Of a DNA stretch of 64,000 bases, positions 39,099 to 48,665 are shown one piece after another. How positions within the stretch are numbered: the first letter of the stretch is position 1; the number at the start of each line of letters is the position of its first letter. The position numbers were made by a program, and so were the translations under genes. The stretch is taken from contig NZ_PUHY01000006.1 of NCBI RefSeq assembly GCF_002967765.1, positions 1 to 64,000 on the forward strand, in the 5' to 3' direction. Source of the stretch: Blastopirellula marina. GTDB taxonomy: Bacteria > Planctomycetota > Planctomycetia > Pirellulales > Pirellulaceae. The notes beneath the pieces were generated by a model. The model had not been told where the DNA came from, searched no databases, and was given only the letters and a program-made list of their open reading frames with translations.

Positions 39099-39809
39099 AT
39101 GACTACTGATACCGAAGTCACTTCCTCCCCATCCCACCCTGCATTGGCTGGGGCCGAACGTGCCATCGCCGAGTTACAGGAAACTGGTCAGTACTTCTTT
39201 CAACGCGGATGGTCGGTAGGTACCAGCAGCAACTACAGCGCGGTCCTTAACCGTAGTCCGCTACAGTTGGTCGTCACGGCCAGCGGCATGGACAAAGGGC
39301 GTTTGAAACCAAACGACTTTGTTCGCTGCAATTATGACGGCGTCCAAGTCGATACCGACAATCAGCCAACCACTGATCAGCCTCGCTCTTCGGCGGAAAC
39401 CTTGTTGCACGTGGTTTTAGCACGCCTGGAAGATGTTGGCTCGGTCCTTCATACCCATTCAGTATGGGGCACGCTTCTCTCGGATCACTTCAGCGCCGAA
39501 GGGGGTTTCGAGATCGAAGACTACGAGATGCTCAAGGGTTTGGCAGGTGTCAAAACACATCGTCATGTCGAATCGGTACCGATCTTCGACAACACCCAAG
39601 ACATCCCAAAGCTTGCCGAGAAGGTCGATAAGCGTCTGCACGACGAATCCCTTCCTCCCATTCATGGCTTCTTGATTCGCAACCACGGACTCTATACGTG
39701 GGGCGAAAATGTGGCTGAAGCACGCCGACATATCGAGATTTATGAGTTTCTCTTCGAGGTCCTAGGCCGTAAACTTTCAGCACAGGGAAAGCTGTGCAAC
39801 AACGCATAG
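39099..39809 (+). CDS. mtnB: Methylthioribulose-1-phosphate dehydratase MtnB
   Basis: 236 residues from ATG 39099; a GTG at 39069 would add ten. Class II aldolase/adducin fold: Gly-Thr-Ser-Ser-Asn-Tyr-Ser near 38-44, Thr-Ala-Ser-Gly-Met-Asp-Lys-Gly, Ser-Ala-Glu-Thr-Leu-Leu-His, the Zn ligands in Val-Leu-His-Thr-His, and His-Gly-Leu-Tyr-Thr-Trp-Gly. It dehydrates methylthioribulose-1-phosphate in methionine salvage. MtnD and MtnC follow on the same strand. Confidence 0.93.
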   Translation: MTTDTEVTSSPSHPALAGAERAIAELQETGQYFFQRGWSVGTSSNYSAVLNRSPLQLVVTASGMDKGRLKPNDFVRCNYDGVQVDTDNQPTTDQPRSSAETLLHVVLARLEDVGSVLHTHSVWGTLLSDHFSAEGGFEIEDYEMLKGLAGVKTHRHVESVPIFDNTQDIPKLAEKVDKRLHDESLPPIHGFLIRNHGLYTWGENVAEARRHIEIYEFLFEVLGRKLSAQGKLCNNA

Positions 39810-39888
39810 CGATCTCTCCCTTTTCGTAACTGCACACGTCCACCGTTCATCAAGCTCGCCCATTCAGGGCGATGGAGTCCCCGGTAAC

Positions 39889-40470
39889 ATGGCCAGCATT
39901 TCCATTCCCGACGAAAATCGCACGATTACCGACACCCAAGAGATTTGCGACTTCCTCCAGCCGTTCGGCATCTGGTACGAAAAGTGGGACGTCGCTGGTC
40001 GTATCGGCGAGAAGTCGACCAACGAAGAGATTTTAGAAGCTTACGCGCCAGAGATCGATCGCTTGAAGGAAAAGGGAGGCTTCGTTACGGCCGACGTGAT
40101 CAACGTCTCGCCCGAAACGCCTAACCTGGACGCGATGCTCGAGAAGTTCAACAAAGAACATACGCACAGCGAAGATGAAGTTCGCTTTACCGTCGAAGGA
40201 CGTGGTGTTTTTCATATTCACCCTGAGAATGGCCCTGTCTTTGCCGTGCTCGTCGAGTCAGGCGATTTGATCAATGTACCGCGGGATACGCAACATTGGT
40301 TCAACCTCTGTAGCGACCGTCACATTCGCTGCATTCGATTGTTCGAGGATCCATCCGGCTGGACACCACACTACATGGAAGAAGGCGTCCATACCAAGTA
40401 TTCGCCACTTTGCTGGGGTCCTGACTACCTGCAGAAAGCCGACGACATCGATCCTGTGGTGAAACTGTAA
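39889..40470 (+). CDS. mtnD: Acireductone dioxygenase MtnD
   Basis: 193 residues, cupin fold. Metal ligands are visible as His91-Thr-His93-Ser-Glu-Asp-Glu97 and His136 in Asp-Thr-Gln-His-Trp-Phe. The Fe form produces the methionine precursor ketoacid and formate; the Ni form gives an off-pathway product with CO, and sequence does not tell which is used. Its TAA shares a base with the ATG of mtnC, so the two are translationally linked. Confidence 0.95.
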   Translation: MASISIPDENRTITDTQEICDFLQPFGIWYEKWDVAGRIGEKSTNEEILEAYAPEIDRLKEKGGFVTADVINVSPETPNLDAMLEKFNKEHTHSEDEVRFTVEGRGVFHIHPENGPVFAVLVESGDLINVPRDTQHWFNLCSDRHIRCIRLFEDPSGWTPHYMEEGVHTKYSPLCWGPDYLQKADDIDPVVKL

Positions 40471-41201
40471 TGGCATCGCGATATAACTGCATTCTTCTCG
40501 ACATCGAAGGAACCACGTCAAGCGTTAGCTTCGTGTACGACGTGATGTTTCCTTTTGTCCTGCGCGAATTAGATAAGTACTTGGAGTGTGCCTGGAATTC
40601 GCCAGAGCTCGCTCCGGTACTTGATCAGATTGCTCAAGACGCCGGTAGCGAGACTTTTTTGGCTTGGACGTCCGATCTCTCCGTCGAATCAGCGCGCCGA
40701 GAACGGGTCGCGGCGGAGATTCGTCGCCTGATGGCCAACGACATCAAAGCGACAGGACTGAAGCAGCTTCAAGGGATGATCTGGAAAGATGGCTTCGAGC
40801 GGGGAGAATTGGTCGCCGAGGTTTACCAAGATGTCCCGGTGGCGTTAGATGCTTGGACCACGGCTGGCCTGCGAGTTTACATCTATTCATCCGGTAGCAT
40901 CGCTGCGCAGAAACTCTTCTTTGGACATAGTGAAGTAGGCAATCTCCTGAATTATTTCTCGGGCCACTTCGATACAACGACTGGCCCGAAGAAGGAAGTT
41001 CTGAGTTACGTAACGATTGCCTCCGCGATCGGCGAGGCCTCGGAAAAGATATTGTTTATTAGCGATATAACTGCTGAGCTGGACGCCGCCCGCGAAGCCG
41101 GGATGGCCACCCGCTTGAGCATTCGCCCTGGCAACAAGCCAGTAGAAGAAGGGCATGGGCACGAACCCATTGCGAGCTTCGCCCAGGTTTCCCTCGGCTA
41201 G
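40470..41201 (+). CDS. mtnC: Enolase-phosphatase MtnC
   Basis: 243 residues, HAD superfamily. Motif I Leu-Leu-Asp10-Ile-Glu12-Gly-Thr-Thr with the MtnC-typical Glu; motif II Ile-Tyr-Ser-Ser-Gly-Ser; motif III/IV Gly-Pro-Lys-Lys-Glu and Phe-Ile-Ser-Asp-Ile-Thr-Ala-Glu. The bifunctional enzyme enolises and dephosphorylates the MtnB product to give acireductone, which MtnD then oxidises. The order mtnB-mtnD-mtnC gives three consecutive steps; no MtnA or MtnK is in the window. Confidence 0.95.
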   Translation: MASRYNCILLDIEGTTSSVSFVYDVMFPFVLRELDKYLECAWNSPELAPVLDQIAQDAGSETFLAWTSDLSVESARRERVAAEIRRLMANDIKATGLKQLQGMIWKDGFERGELVAEVYQDVPVALDAWTTAGLRVYIYSSGSIAAQKLFFGHSEVGNLLNYFSGHFDTTTGPKKEVLSYVTIASAIGEASEKILFISDITAELDAAREAGMATRLSIRPGNKPVEEGHGHEPIASFAQVSLG

Positions 41202-41416
41202 CGTTGCTTCGCCAGCACGCAACAATATCGGCAAATTCCCGCGAAGTTTCCCCCTCTTTTCGCCAACACTTGCCGACCTCGATGCGTACCATACGATACC
41301 TCGTGATCGAAATGGATTCGGCCAGCACGGAAGGATAGGACTTTCTCTTTCGCATGGAATGCGACCTGCTTTGACGCCGCGAAGACTACTTAGGAATCGC
41401 ATAAAGGCCAGCAAAC

Positions 41417-42478
41417 ATGGTTCGCATCGTCCGGCAATTAGTCGCTATCGGATTTCTGACCGCCTCTCCTGCCCTGCTTCTCGCAGGCTCGCCGGTGCAG
41501 TTCGATGTCGGCTACCTGACCCCAGCCACCGACATCACCACACCAGAGTTCCAGTTGCAACGTCCCGGGTATCGACTAATGCAGATGGACGTGATGATCT
41601 CCACAATGGTCGACTCACGGATTTCCAAGGATCTTACGGAAACGACTTTCTTGATCGAACCGCACAATCCCAGCATTCAGATCGAGGACTTCTCGCCGCA
41701 AACCACGCTACAAAGTCCTTACGCCGGCAACATCTCGAAAGAAAATCGTGTTGAATATAACGTCGACGCCAAGCTCAACGCGAATCAAACCGTCACGCCC
41801 CATCTCGGCGCCACGGGATCGCTAGGCGTGAGCCGGAAGCAATCATCGGTCGAGAAGGTCGATGTGCTCCCAGAAATGAAATTAGTTTCTGCCAGCGGAA
41901 CGATTCATCGCGGTCGTGGTGTCTACTTTCGCTTCAACCGAACGCCTCAAACGAGCCTGGAAGGAACAACCGTCCTGGGTGTAATCTTGGCAGTTCCCGA
42001 AGGATGGTCGGCCGACACGATGACCGTAAGTTGCCGAGCGAAAGTTCGTCAGCCGATCGTACCTGGCGGTCCGTCTAAGGAAACCGACATGCCAGAATCT
42101 CGCTACACCGTGGCAATGTACCTGACGGGCGATCGCTATGCCGCCAATGCAGCAAGTCGCTATGTGCGTGAAGAAGTGAACTGGCAAGACGTTCGCCAAC
42201 GTTACGCTAACGAGATACAACATCGCCGTATCGATTCGCCATTAGATTATCTCACCTCGATTGTCCATTCTTCGCAACGAACTGGTAGCGTCGAGAAGTG
42301 GCTTCGCACTTCGCCAGAGAAAGCGGCCCGCGAACTTCCACCACCGGTCGTTGACGCCTATTATCGCTTGCAAGAGGCGCGAGCCAATCTCGATCAATGC
42401 AGCGGGATTCGCCCACTAAACAAGGCCAGGGTCACCGATGAATCGGCTATCGCCAACTCCGCAGTCTCGGTTAACTAG
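41417..42478 (+). CDS. Secreted protein of unknown function
   Basis: 353 residues. Signal peptide (hydrophobic 6-22, cleavage probably after Leu-Ala-Gly at about 24). The mature protein is beta-rich (Tyr-Arg-Leu-Met-Gln-Met-Asp-Val-Met-Ile-Ser) with a Gln/Ser/Asn-rich middle and a C-terminal helical region (about 280-335, Arg-Glu-Leu-Pro-Pro-Pro). No motif recognised. It is likely monocistronic and faces the convergent hydrolase gene at 42508. Confidence 0.65.
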   Translation: MVRIVRQLVAIGFLTASPALLLAGSPVQFDVGYLTPATDITTPEFQLQRPGYRLMQMDVMISTMVDSRISKDLTETTFLIEPHNPSIQIEDFSPQTTLQSPYAGNISKENRVEYNVDAKLNANQTVTPHLGATGSLGVSRKQSSVEKVDVLPEMKLVSASGTIHRGRGVYFRFNRTPQTSLEGTTVLGVILAVPEGWSADTMTVSCRAKVRQPIVPGGPSKETDMPESRYTVAMYLTGDRYAANAASRYVREEVNWQDVRQRYANEIQHRRIDSPLDYLTSIVHSSQRTGSVEKWLRTSPEKAARELPPPVVDAYYRLQEARANLDQCSGIRPLNKARVTDESAIANSAVSVN

Positions 42479-42507
42479 ACGCCGGTAGACCAGCCGCCTC
42501 GAAGGGC

Positions 42508-43536
42508 TTAGTCGTCCCGCAAAGCGCTGTGACCATCGAGCTTGGCAATCCAATGCACTACGCGTTGGTCCATCCAGCGACGATCAGGAACGAGATTCGT
42601 GGGAGCGATGAAACCAAGATGGCCACCACCCTTGGTGACTTCCAGTTCAACACTGCTCGAGCGCGGGTTTTGCTTGAAAATCTCGATCGGCACAACACTG
42701 TCGTCATTGGCCGTGAGAATCAGACCAGGAATTTGAATCTTGGGAAGAACGGGTGCCGAACTCGCTTTGCTGTAGTAATCCTCAGCCGACTCGAAACCGC
42801 ATTGTGGAGCGGTGAAGATCGTATCGAACTCGATCAGACGCCCTGGCTTTTGTTCAAATTGAAACCCGTCGTAGAAGTTCTCGTCGGTTGCAAGTCGACC
42901 TTGAACCATGCGAACCAGTCGTCGCGAGAAGTCCCAATCGTACAAACGATTAAATCCGCGGTTCATGTTGCGGCAGCAGTACGCCAAGTCGATCGGGGGA
43001 GCAACGGCCATTACACTGTCGACCCCTCCCAGGCGTCCCGAACCAATCTCGCCAGCCAACTTCAAAACGATGTTGGCTCCCATCGAATAACCGTTCAAAG
43101 TGATGGGCGAGCCGAGGCAGAGGGCACTGACCGTTTCCACGGCCTGGGCAACATCCTCACTGCAACCAGCATGGAAGGGACGTTTCGCCAAGTTGCTGCC
43201 AGCACCACAGCCGCGAAGATCGACGCGGAAAGTACGAATACCGAGCAAGTTCAGCTTGTGAGCGATTCGCACCAGGTAACTGCTGCGATGAGAGCCCCCT
43301 AGACCATGCACCATGACGACAGCTCGATCGCCAGCTTTCCAGTTCAAAGGGCAGTCATCGTGGAGAACAATTTGATCGCCATCATCGAACACAACAAAAT
43401 GCTGGCGTGCGCTGTAGCTAAGCTTATGCCCCGACCAGTACGCGGCGACAATCGTCTGCGCGTGCGAGTTCCTAATTAAAGGGTGAGGTCGAAACGGCCT
43501 CACGGAGGTCAGGACTAAGGGAGAGCGGGCCAACAT
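42508..43536 (-). CDS. YheT-family alpha/beta-hydrolase
   Basis: 342 residues from ATG 43536; the frame is open to 43569. N-terminus Phe-Arg-Pro-His-Pro-Leu-Ile-Arg-Asn-Ser-His-Ala-Gln-Thr is typical of the YheT/EMB8 group. Oxyanion region Val-Met-Val-His-Gly-Leu-Gly-Gly-Ser, then Val-Asp-Leu-Arg-Gly-Cys-Gly, nucleophile elbow Gly149-Tyr-Ser151-Met-Gly153, acid in Thr-Ala-Asn-Asp-Asp, and His in Lys-Gly-Gly-Gly-His-Leu-Gly-Phe. Natural substrate unknown; esterase activity is expected. Confidence 0.9.
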   Translation of the reverse strand: MLARSPLVLTSVRPFRPHPLIRNSHAQTIVAAYWSGHKLSYSARQHFVVFDDGDQIVLHDDCPLNWKAGDRAVVMVHGLGGSHRSSYLVRIAHKLNLLGIRTFRVDLRGCGAGSNLAKRPFHAGCSEDVAQAVETVSALCLGSPITLNGYSMGANIVLKLAGEIGSGRLGGVDSVMAVAPPIDLAYCCRNMNRGFNRLYDWDFSRRLVRMVQGRLATDENFYDGFQFEQKPGRLIEFDTIFTAPQCGFESAEDYYSKASSAPVLPKIQIPGLILTANDDSVVPIEIFKQNPRSSSVELEVTKGGGHLGFIAPTNLVPDRRWMDQRVVHWIAKLDGHSALRDD

Positions 43537-43655
43537 TATTCTGCCGCAGGGTGTTTCCCTGCCTTCCATGCCATCGGGCGATTAGGCAGTCGGTTGTGTG
43601 TGTCAGGATCGGTTATTTGTTGCCACGTTAAAGGCCTTGGAATACCAACAGGCTG

Positions 43656-45494
43656 TTAACGTTCGATCTGGTACTCATCGATTTTTCGATACAAAGTTGC
43701 GCGGCTCGTGCCCAGCAATTTTACGGCCTCGGGAATGTTCCCTCCAGTTCTCGAGAGGGCTTCTTCGATCAATTTTTTTTCCCAATAGTCAAACCTTAAC
43801 GACTCTGGTCCGTTCAGGCCAGCATCCCGCAGGCCTAAATCATGGGCCTGGATCGATTCGCCATCGGCGAGCACCACACTGCTGTCGATCACATTGCGAA
43901 GTTGTCGCACGTTGCCGGGCCAAGCATAGTCGGCCAGCTTCTTTTTCGCCCCTTCCGAAAGAGTCAACAGGGGCCTGCCGTGCGACTTGCGGAAATGCTC
44001 AAGGAAGTGTTCAGCCAGGAGAAAAATATCGTCCCCCCGTTCTCGCAGCGGAGGAATATATAACTCAAAGACACTCAAGCGATAATAGAGATCTTCGCGA
44101 AAACGCTTCTCTCGGACAAATTCGGCCAGATCGCGATTCGTGGCTGCTATCACGCGAACATCGACGCTGACCTCCTTAGTCGCCCCCAAAGGCAAGAATG
44201 GATGCCCTTCCAAGATACGCAGTAGCTTTGCCTGGCCATCGAGCGTTAGTTCGCCAACTTCGTCCAAAAACAAAGTTCCGGTATCGGCTTGCTGGAAGAA
44301 TCCAATGTGGTCGGAATCGGCGCCGGTGAAGGCGCCTTTCTTATGACCAAACAGCTGGCTTTCCATCAAGTTTTCAGGCAAAGCGGCACAGTTCACACTG
44401 AGCATCGGCCGATCGGATCGATTTGAAGCCTTGTGAAGGGCCCGAGCGACAAGCTCTTTACCCGAACCGCTTTCGCCCCGCACCAACACACAGCCAGCCG
44501 CTTTGGAAATACGCGTGATTTTCTGCTTTAGCTCGCCCATTGCCGGGCTGTTGCCGATCAACTCGTCAAATGCAGCTGATTTGTCGACCAGTCGCTGGTA
44601 TCCGGCTTGCAGTTGGGTAACTCGCCAGGCCCGCAGCAGGGCAATCGTGAGGATGTTCCCCACCGAGATCGCGAAATCGAGCTCGTTGTGCCAGAACCGC
44701 TCGCGTTCGCGGTAGAGATGCAAAGCCCCAAATGTCTTTTTCGCGTGGATCAGGGGAACGCAGATCGCATCTGCAAAATGTGTCAACTTTTGACTAGTCT
44801 CACCGGGGGTCTCGTTAGCAATCCAAACGGCGTTTCCCTTTTTGGTGACGATCTCGGTCAGGGCTTCGCTAAGTGGAGCTGGCCCTTCTGTGTCTTCTGG
44901 ATAGATTCGCTTCGCTTTCAACTGTCCATCGTCGCTCAGCCACAAGAATCCAACCACAACGGCCTTGGTCTGTTCTTTGACCATCTCCAAAGTGACCTGG
45001 ATGATTGTGTTCGGATCGTCTTCGCCTAAAAGACGGATCGCAAACTGGTGCAGCAGCAAAAGTCGCTGAGCTTGTTGGTAGTCTTTGAGTTCCCTAAGTG
45101 CAATCAGGTTCGTATCTTGCGGATTGACCGGCATATTCCGGACAATCGTCTGCGTAATACTTAGCGGCAGCTCGTCGTGCGATGTTGGGGGCTGTGCGCT
45201 GTGGTTAAAGGTGAACTCGGTATCACCTAACCTCAAGCGATAACCGTCTTTAAGTTCAGCTTCTTTGATCTGAGAATCGTTCAAATAGCTGCCGTTTCGG
45301 CTATCTCGATCCTGGACGAACCATTTTCCTTCTTTGGAAAAAATAGCCGCATGCACGCGCGAACAGAGGGGGTCTGTGAGGGTGATATCACACTCCAGTC
45401 CTCGTCCAATGAGATTATCGTGAGATGCATCTAACGGGAAAGTCTTCCCCGGTCCGTTGCCGGAAAGCATCTTTAGGTAGCTATAGATCGCCAT
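43656..45494 (-). CDS. FHA-GAF sigma54-dependent transcriptional activator
   Basis: 612 residues. Domains in order: FHA (1-100; Gly30-Arg-Gly, Ser45-Arg-Val-His, Arg66-Asn-Gly) that reads phosphothreonine; GAF-like sensor (about 150-290); AAA+ sigma54-interaction domain with Walker A Gly340-Glu-Ser-Gly-Ser-Gly-Lys-Glu, the sigma54-contact loop Gly387-Ala-Phe-Thr-Gly-Ala392 and Walker B Leu-Phe-Leu-Asp411-Glu412; C-terminal Fis-type HTH (about 575-612, Gly-Gly-Asn-Ile-Pro-Glu-Ala-Val-Lys-Leu-Leu-Gly-Thr-Ser-Arg). It should activate RNA polymerase-sigma54 in response to Ser/Thr-kinase signalling and a small ligand. Target genes cannot be told from the sequence. Confidence 0.95.
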   Translation of the reverse strand: MAIYSYLKMLSGNGPGKTFPLDASHDNLIGRGLECDITLTDPLCSRVHAAIFSKEGKWFVQDRDSRNGSYLNDSQIKEAELKDGYRLRLGDTEFTFNHSAQPPTSHDELPLSITQTIVRNMPVNPQDTNLIALRELKDYQQAQRLLLLHQFAIRLLGEDDPNTIIQVTLEMVKEQTKAVVVGFLWLSDDGQLKAKRIYPEDTEGPAPLSEALTEIVTKKGNAVWIANETPGETSQKLTHFADAICVPLIHAKKTFGALHLYRERERFWHNELDFAISVGNILTIALLRAWRVTQLQAGYQRLVDKSAAFDELIGNSPAMGELKQKITRISKAAGCVLVRGESGSGKELVARALHKASNRSDRPMLSVNCAALPENLMESQLFGHKKGAFTGADSDHIGFFQQADTGTLFLDEVGELTLDGQAKLLRILEGHPFLPLGATKEVSVDVRVIAATNRDLAEFVREKRFREDLYYRLSVFELYIPPLRERGDDIFLLAEHFLEHFRKSHGRPLLTLSEGAKKKLADYAWPGNVRQLRNVIDSSVVLADGESIQAHDLGLRDAGLNGPESLRFDYWEKKLIEEALSRTGGNIPEAVKLLGTSRATLYRKIDEYQIER

Positions 45495-45850
45495 TAGCTC
45501 GATCGAGTATCCCCCAGGTTCCCTACTTAGTACGAATCCTAATCAGTGAATTCGCTAAACTCAAGAACTGCCTTATCTTACGGAATTTACGCAGGGAATT
45601 TCCAGTCGGGTCACAAAATTCGGCGATGAAAACACAGGAAATAAGCCGCTGCGGTAACAACCTTAATACCGATGCCAGCGTAAGGAATCGGTGTTTACAT
45701 GGATTAATCAGGTTTGATCGCTGTATCTGCTTGAATGCATTCGCCTTGAGTGGAGTTGCCGACCCAGATACGATAAGGCTAAACCCTTCCTGCTACCCCC
45801 AATCCACTAATCTCACAATCGACGCATACTCCTTGCGATAAGGAATCATC
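45495..45850. other. Divergent intergenic region
   Basis: 356 bases between the divergently transcribed sigma54 activator and the Prc protease. No gene and no clear promoter consensus. AAGGA precedes ATG 45851. Confidence 0.5.
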
Positions 45851-47986
45851 ATGGCAAACGTTCGACGGAAGTGGACTAACTTGCGCCATCCGGCGATTTT
45901 TCTGTTTACGGTAATTGCGACCTTCGCGGCGTTGGTCGGTGCCTCGTTGCTTCCTCAGGTTGCCCCTGCTCAAGCCCCGATCGGCCCCCAGGCGAATGCC
46001 TTACCAGAGCGTCACATCTCGCGGATGGTTTCGCGATTGTTACTTCGCGACCACCTCTCCAACAATCCCTTGGATGACACCATCTCAGAACGGGCTTTCG
46101 ACAAGTTTCTGAAGTTCTGGGATCCGCTGAAACTGTATTTCACGCAGCAAGACGTCAACGAATTCGCTGCCAATCGTAAATTGCTGGACGATCAGGTCCG
46201 CAGCGGTAACACGGAATTCGCGCACAAAGTGTTCGATCGTTTCGTCAAACGAACTGTCGAACGCGTGCAGACCGTGGACGATCTGCTAGCAAATCACGAA
46301 TTCAACTTTGATGAAGACGAAGTGTTCGTAACCGACGGCGACAAGGTTGACTACCCATCCAATGCGGCCGAAGCCACCGATCGCTGGCGAAAGCGAATCA
46401 AATACGACCTTCTGACTCAGATGGCCGACGACAAGACCTTGGACGAAGCCAAGGAACGAATTCGCAAGCGTTACCACAGCTACGCTCGCCGAATCAGTCA
46501 GACCAGTGAAGACGAATTGCTCGAAGTTTACCTGACTTCGATTACTTCCTCGTACGATCCGCACACCACCTACATGTCGCCAGGCACGCTGGAGAACTTC
46601 AACATCCAGATGCGTTTGAACCTGGAAGGCATTGGGGCGGCCCTGCAATCGGAAGATGGCTTCTGCAAGGTCTCCAAAGTGATTCCTGGTGGTGCTGCCG
46701 ACAAGCTCGGCAAGAAGAACCCGGAAGAAAAGCTCGAACCAGAAGACGTGATCGTTAGCGTCGGTCAAGGCACCGATGGTGAAATGGTCGACGTGGTCGA
46801 CATGAAGCTGAACGATGTCGTCGACATGATCCGAGGTAAGGCCAACACGATTGTCCGCCTGGGCGTCAAGAAAAAGGGTAAAGGCGAAACGAAGATCTAC
46901 AATGTCACACGTGCCAAGGTCGAACTTTCCGACAGTGAAGCTCGTGGCGAGATCATCGACCAGCCGCTTAATGACGGCAGCGGTAAGAGCCTGAAGATCG
47001 GTTGGATTGATCTTCCTTCGTTCTACATGGACATGGAAGGAGCTCGTGCCGGCAAGCGTGACTTCAAGCGAAGCACGATTGACGTCGCGAAGTTGCTGAT
47101 CGATTTCCAGAAGAGTGGCGTCGAAGCGGTCGTGCTCGACCTCCGTCGTAACGGCGGTGGCAGCCTCACCGAAGCCATCGACCTGACCGGTTTGTTCATC
47201 GATCATGGTCCGGTTGTTCAAGTAAAAGACTCTGACAACAATGTGAACGCGTACGAAGACGTCAACAAAGCAATGCTGTGGGACGGTCCACTGGTCGTGC
47301 TGACCAGCAAGATGAGCGCAAGTGCCAGCGAAATTCTGGCAGGTGCGATTCAAGACTACGGCCGCGGCATCATCGTCGGCGACAAGCAGACTCATGGTAA
47401 GGGAACCGTGCAAACGCTTCTCGACCTGGGCCGAGAAGAATTGATGGGTGCGAACCCGATCAATCCACCGTCGCTGGGTGCGTTGAAGATCACGCTGCAA
47501 AAGTTCTATCGTCCTAGTGGAAAGAGCACGCAGCTCAACGGTGTCGAAGCGGATGTCTCGTTGCCATCGTTAACCACGAACATGGACATCGCCGAGGGTG
47601 ACCTCGACTATGCCGTTCCGTTCGATACGGTGAAAACGACTGAGTTCCCTGTGAGCAACGCCAACGCTGCTCCGATTGTGGCGGAACTGAATCGCTTGTC
47701 GACCAAACGTCGTGAATCCTCGGAAGGGTTCGCCAAGATGGACAAGATGATCACGACCTACCTTGAACAAAAGGACAAGAAGCAGGTCAATCTCAACAAA
47801 GGAAAGTTCATGGCCGATTATGAAGCCCTGAGCGAACGCGAAAAAGAGATTGAAAGCTTGGTCAGCGAGGACAAGGAAGATCCAAACGAGATCGTCGAAC
47901 ACGATTACTACTTCGATGAAGTGATCGACATCACCAAGGACTATGTCCGTCTGCTGGAACAGCAGAAAGTTGCGGCGAACAACTAA
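45851..47986 (+). CDS. prc: C-terminal processing peptidase Prc/Tsp (S41A)
   Basis: 711 residues, similar in length to E. coli Prc (about 680). Signal peptide or anchor in the first 45 residues. N-terminal helical domain (45-240), PDZ domain (about 240-345, Gly-Ile-Gly-Ala-Ala-Leu-Gln and Val-Ile-Pro-Gly-Gly-Ala-Ala-Asp), then the S41 core: Val-Leu-Asp-Leu-Arg-Arg-Asn-Gly-Gly-Gly, the nucleophile in Ser489-Ala-Ser491-Ala-Ser493-Glu and the general base Lys517 in Thr-His-Gly-Lys-Gly-Thr. C-terminal DUF3340-like part with a charged coiled region (about 620-690). It degrades or trims periplasmic proteins from their C-termini. A strong terminator follows. Confidence 0.95.
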   Translation: MANVRRKWTNLRHPAIFLFTVIATFAALVGASLLPQVAPAQAPIGPQANALPERHISRMVSRLLLRDHLSNNPLDDTISERAFDKFLKFWDPLKLYFTQQDVNEFAANRKLLDDQVRSGNTEFAHKVFDRFVKRTVERVQTVDDLLANHEFNFDEDEVFVTDGDKVDYPSNAAEATDRWRKRIKYDLLTQMADDKTLDEAKERIRKRYHSYARRISQTSEDELLEVYLTSITSSYDPHTTYMSPGTLENFNIQMRLNLEGIGAALQSEDGFCKVSKVIPGGAADKLGKKNPEEKLEPEDVIVSVGQGTDGEMVDVVDMKLNDVVDMIRGKANTIVRLGVKKKGKGETKIYNVTRAKVELSDSEARGEIIDQPLNDGSGKSLKIGWIDLPSFYMDMEGARAGKRDFKRSTIDVAKLLIDFQKSGVEAVVLDLRRNGGGSLTEAIDLTGLFIDHGPVVQVKDSDNNVNAYEDVNKAMLWDGPLVVLTSKMSASASEILAGAIQDYGRGIIVGDKQTHGKGTVQTLLDLGREELMGANPINPPSLGALKITLQKFYRPSGKSTQLNGVEADVSLPSLTTNMDIAEGDLDYAVPFDTVKTTEFPVSNANAAPIVAELNRLSTKRRESSEGFAKMDKMITTYLEQKDKKQVNLNKGKFMADYEALSEREKEIESLVSEDKEDPNEIVEHDYYFDEVIDITKDYVRLLEQQKVAANN

Positions 47987-48020
47987 GTTTGCATTGTGAC
48001 CACATTCAAAAATCACAGGA

Positions 48021-48048
48021 AAGGGTCTGCTTCGGCAGACCCTTTTTT
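48021..48048 (+). terminator. Rho-independent terminator after prc
   Basis: GGGTCTGC-TTCG-GCAGACCC with flanking A/T pairs and six T. UUCG-type tetraloop, perfect stem. Confidence 0.95.
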
Positions 48049-48146
48049 ATTGCCGTGACTTTGCTGGAAGCTCACCGTAACTTCCGTCATACTTGGCACG
48101 CAGTGACGAATAACATCCAAAAAAACTTCGTGTTAAGGAGCCAGTG

Positions 48147-48533
48147 ATGCCATGCCCGGCCTGCAAGACAGAGGTCACCGAAACCCAATTCAGATGCCCT
48201 GGGTGCAACTATGGCTTAGCCCCTGCTCCTGAACCGCAGCCTTATAAAGGCAAGCCTCGTTACTTAGGCGAACGTTGTGACGGCAAAGTAGTGGAGTCCT
48301 ACGATGCAAAACTCTCGCGTCTTTATCGCTGTGATCGATGCCGATCGTATGGAGCGAAAGTCCGGCGCATTGCCACCACGGGGAAAGGCCTTACACGTAT
48401 GATGGATTGGCAAGTTCACGAATTCATCGTCGCCAGTTGCCTCTATTGCGGCTTGATCCAACAATTTGACCCCAGCATTGTCGACCAGGAAGCTAGGGCA
48501 TTGACGCTTGCCGATTTCTTCTTCGATCTTTAG
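48147..48533 (+). CDS. Zinc-ribbon protein of unknown function
   Basis: 128 residues from ATG 48147 with AAGGAG six bases upstream (GTG 48144 is too close). Two or three Cys-x-x-Cys pairs: Cys-Pro-Ala-Cys (3-6), Cys-Pro-Gly-Cys (17-20), Cys-Asp-Arg-Cys (about 62-65) and Cys-Leu-Tyr-Cys (about 99-102). Two zinc ribbons are thus likely. The middle part is basic. No known family recalled; a nucleic-acid or protein-binding role is possible. Confidence 0.65.
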   Translation: MPCPACKTEVTETQFRCPGCNYGLAPAPEPQPYKGKPRYLGERCDGKVVESYDAKLSRLYRCDRCRSYGAKVRRIATTGKGLTRMMDWQVHEFIVASCLYCGLIQQFDPSIVDQEARALTLADFFFDL

Positions 48534-48665
48534 CTCGCCCGTTGAATTCTCGCCAAAAACCTTTTCGCCAGTTGGGCTTTCTTCTGGTACACTCTTCGGA
48601 ATTCCCTCCCGCTTCCGGCCTGCTTTGCGGGTCCCCTCCCCTATTCGACTAGCCAGGAGTGTTCC

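Noticed and set aside
46286-47500. Antisense frame of 404 codons opposite prc
   Set aside because: Same reason: mirror of codon bias in a confirmed gene.
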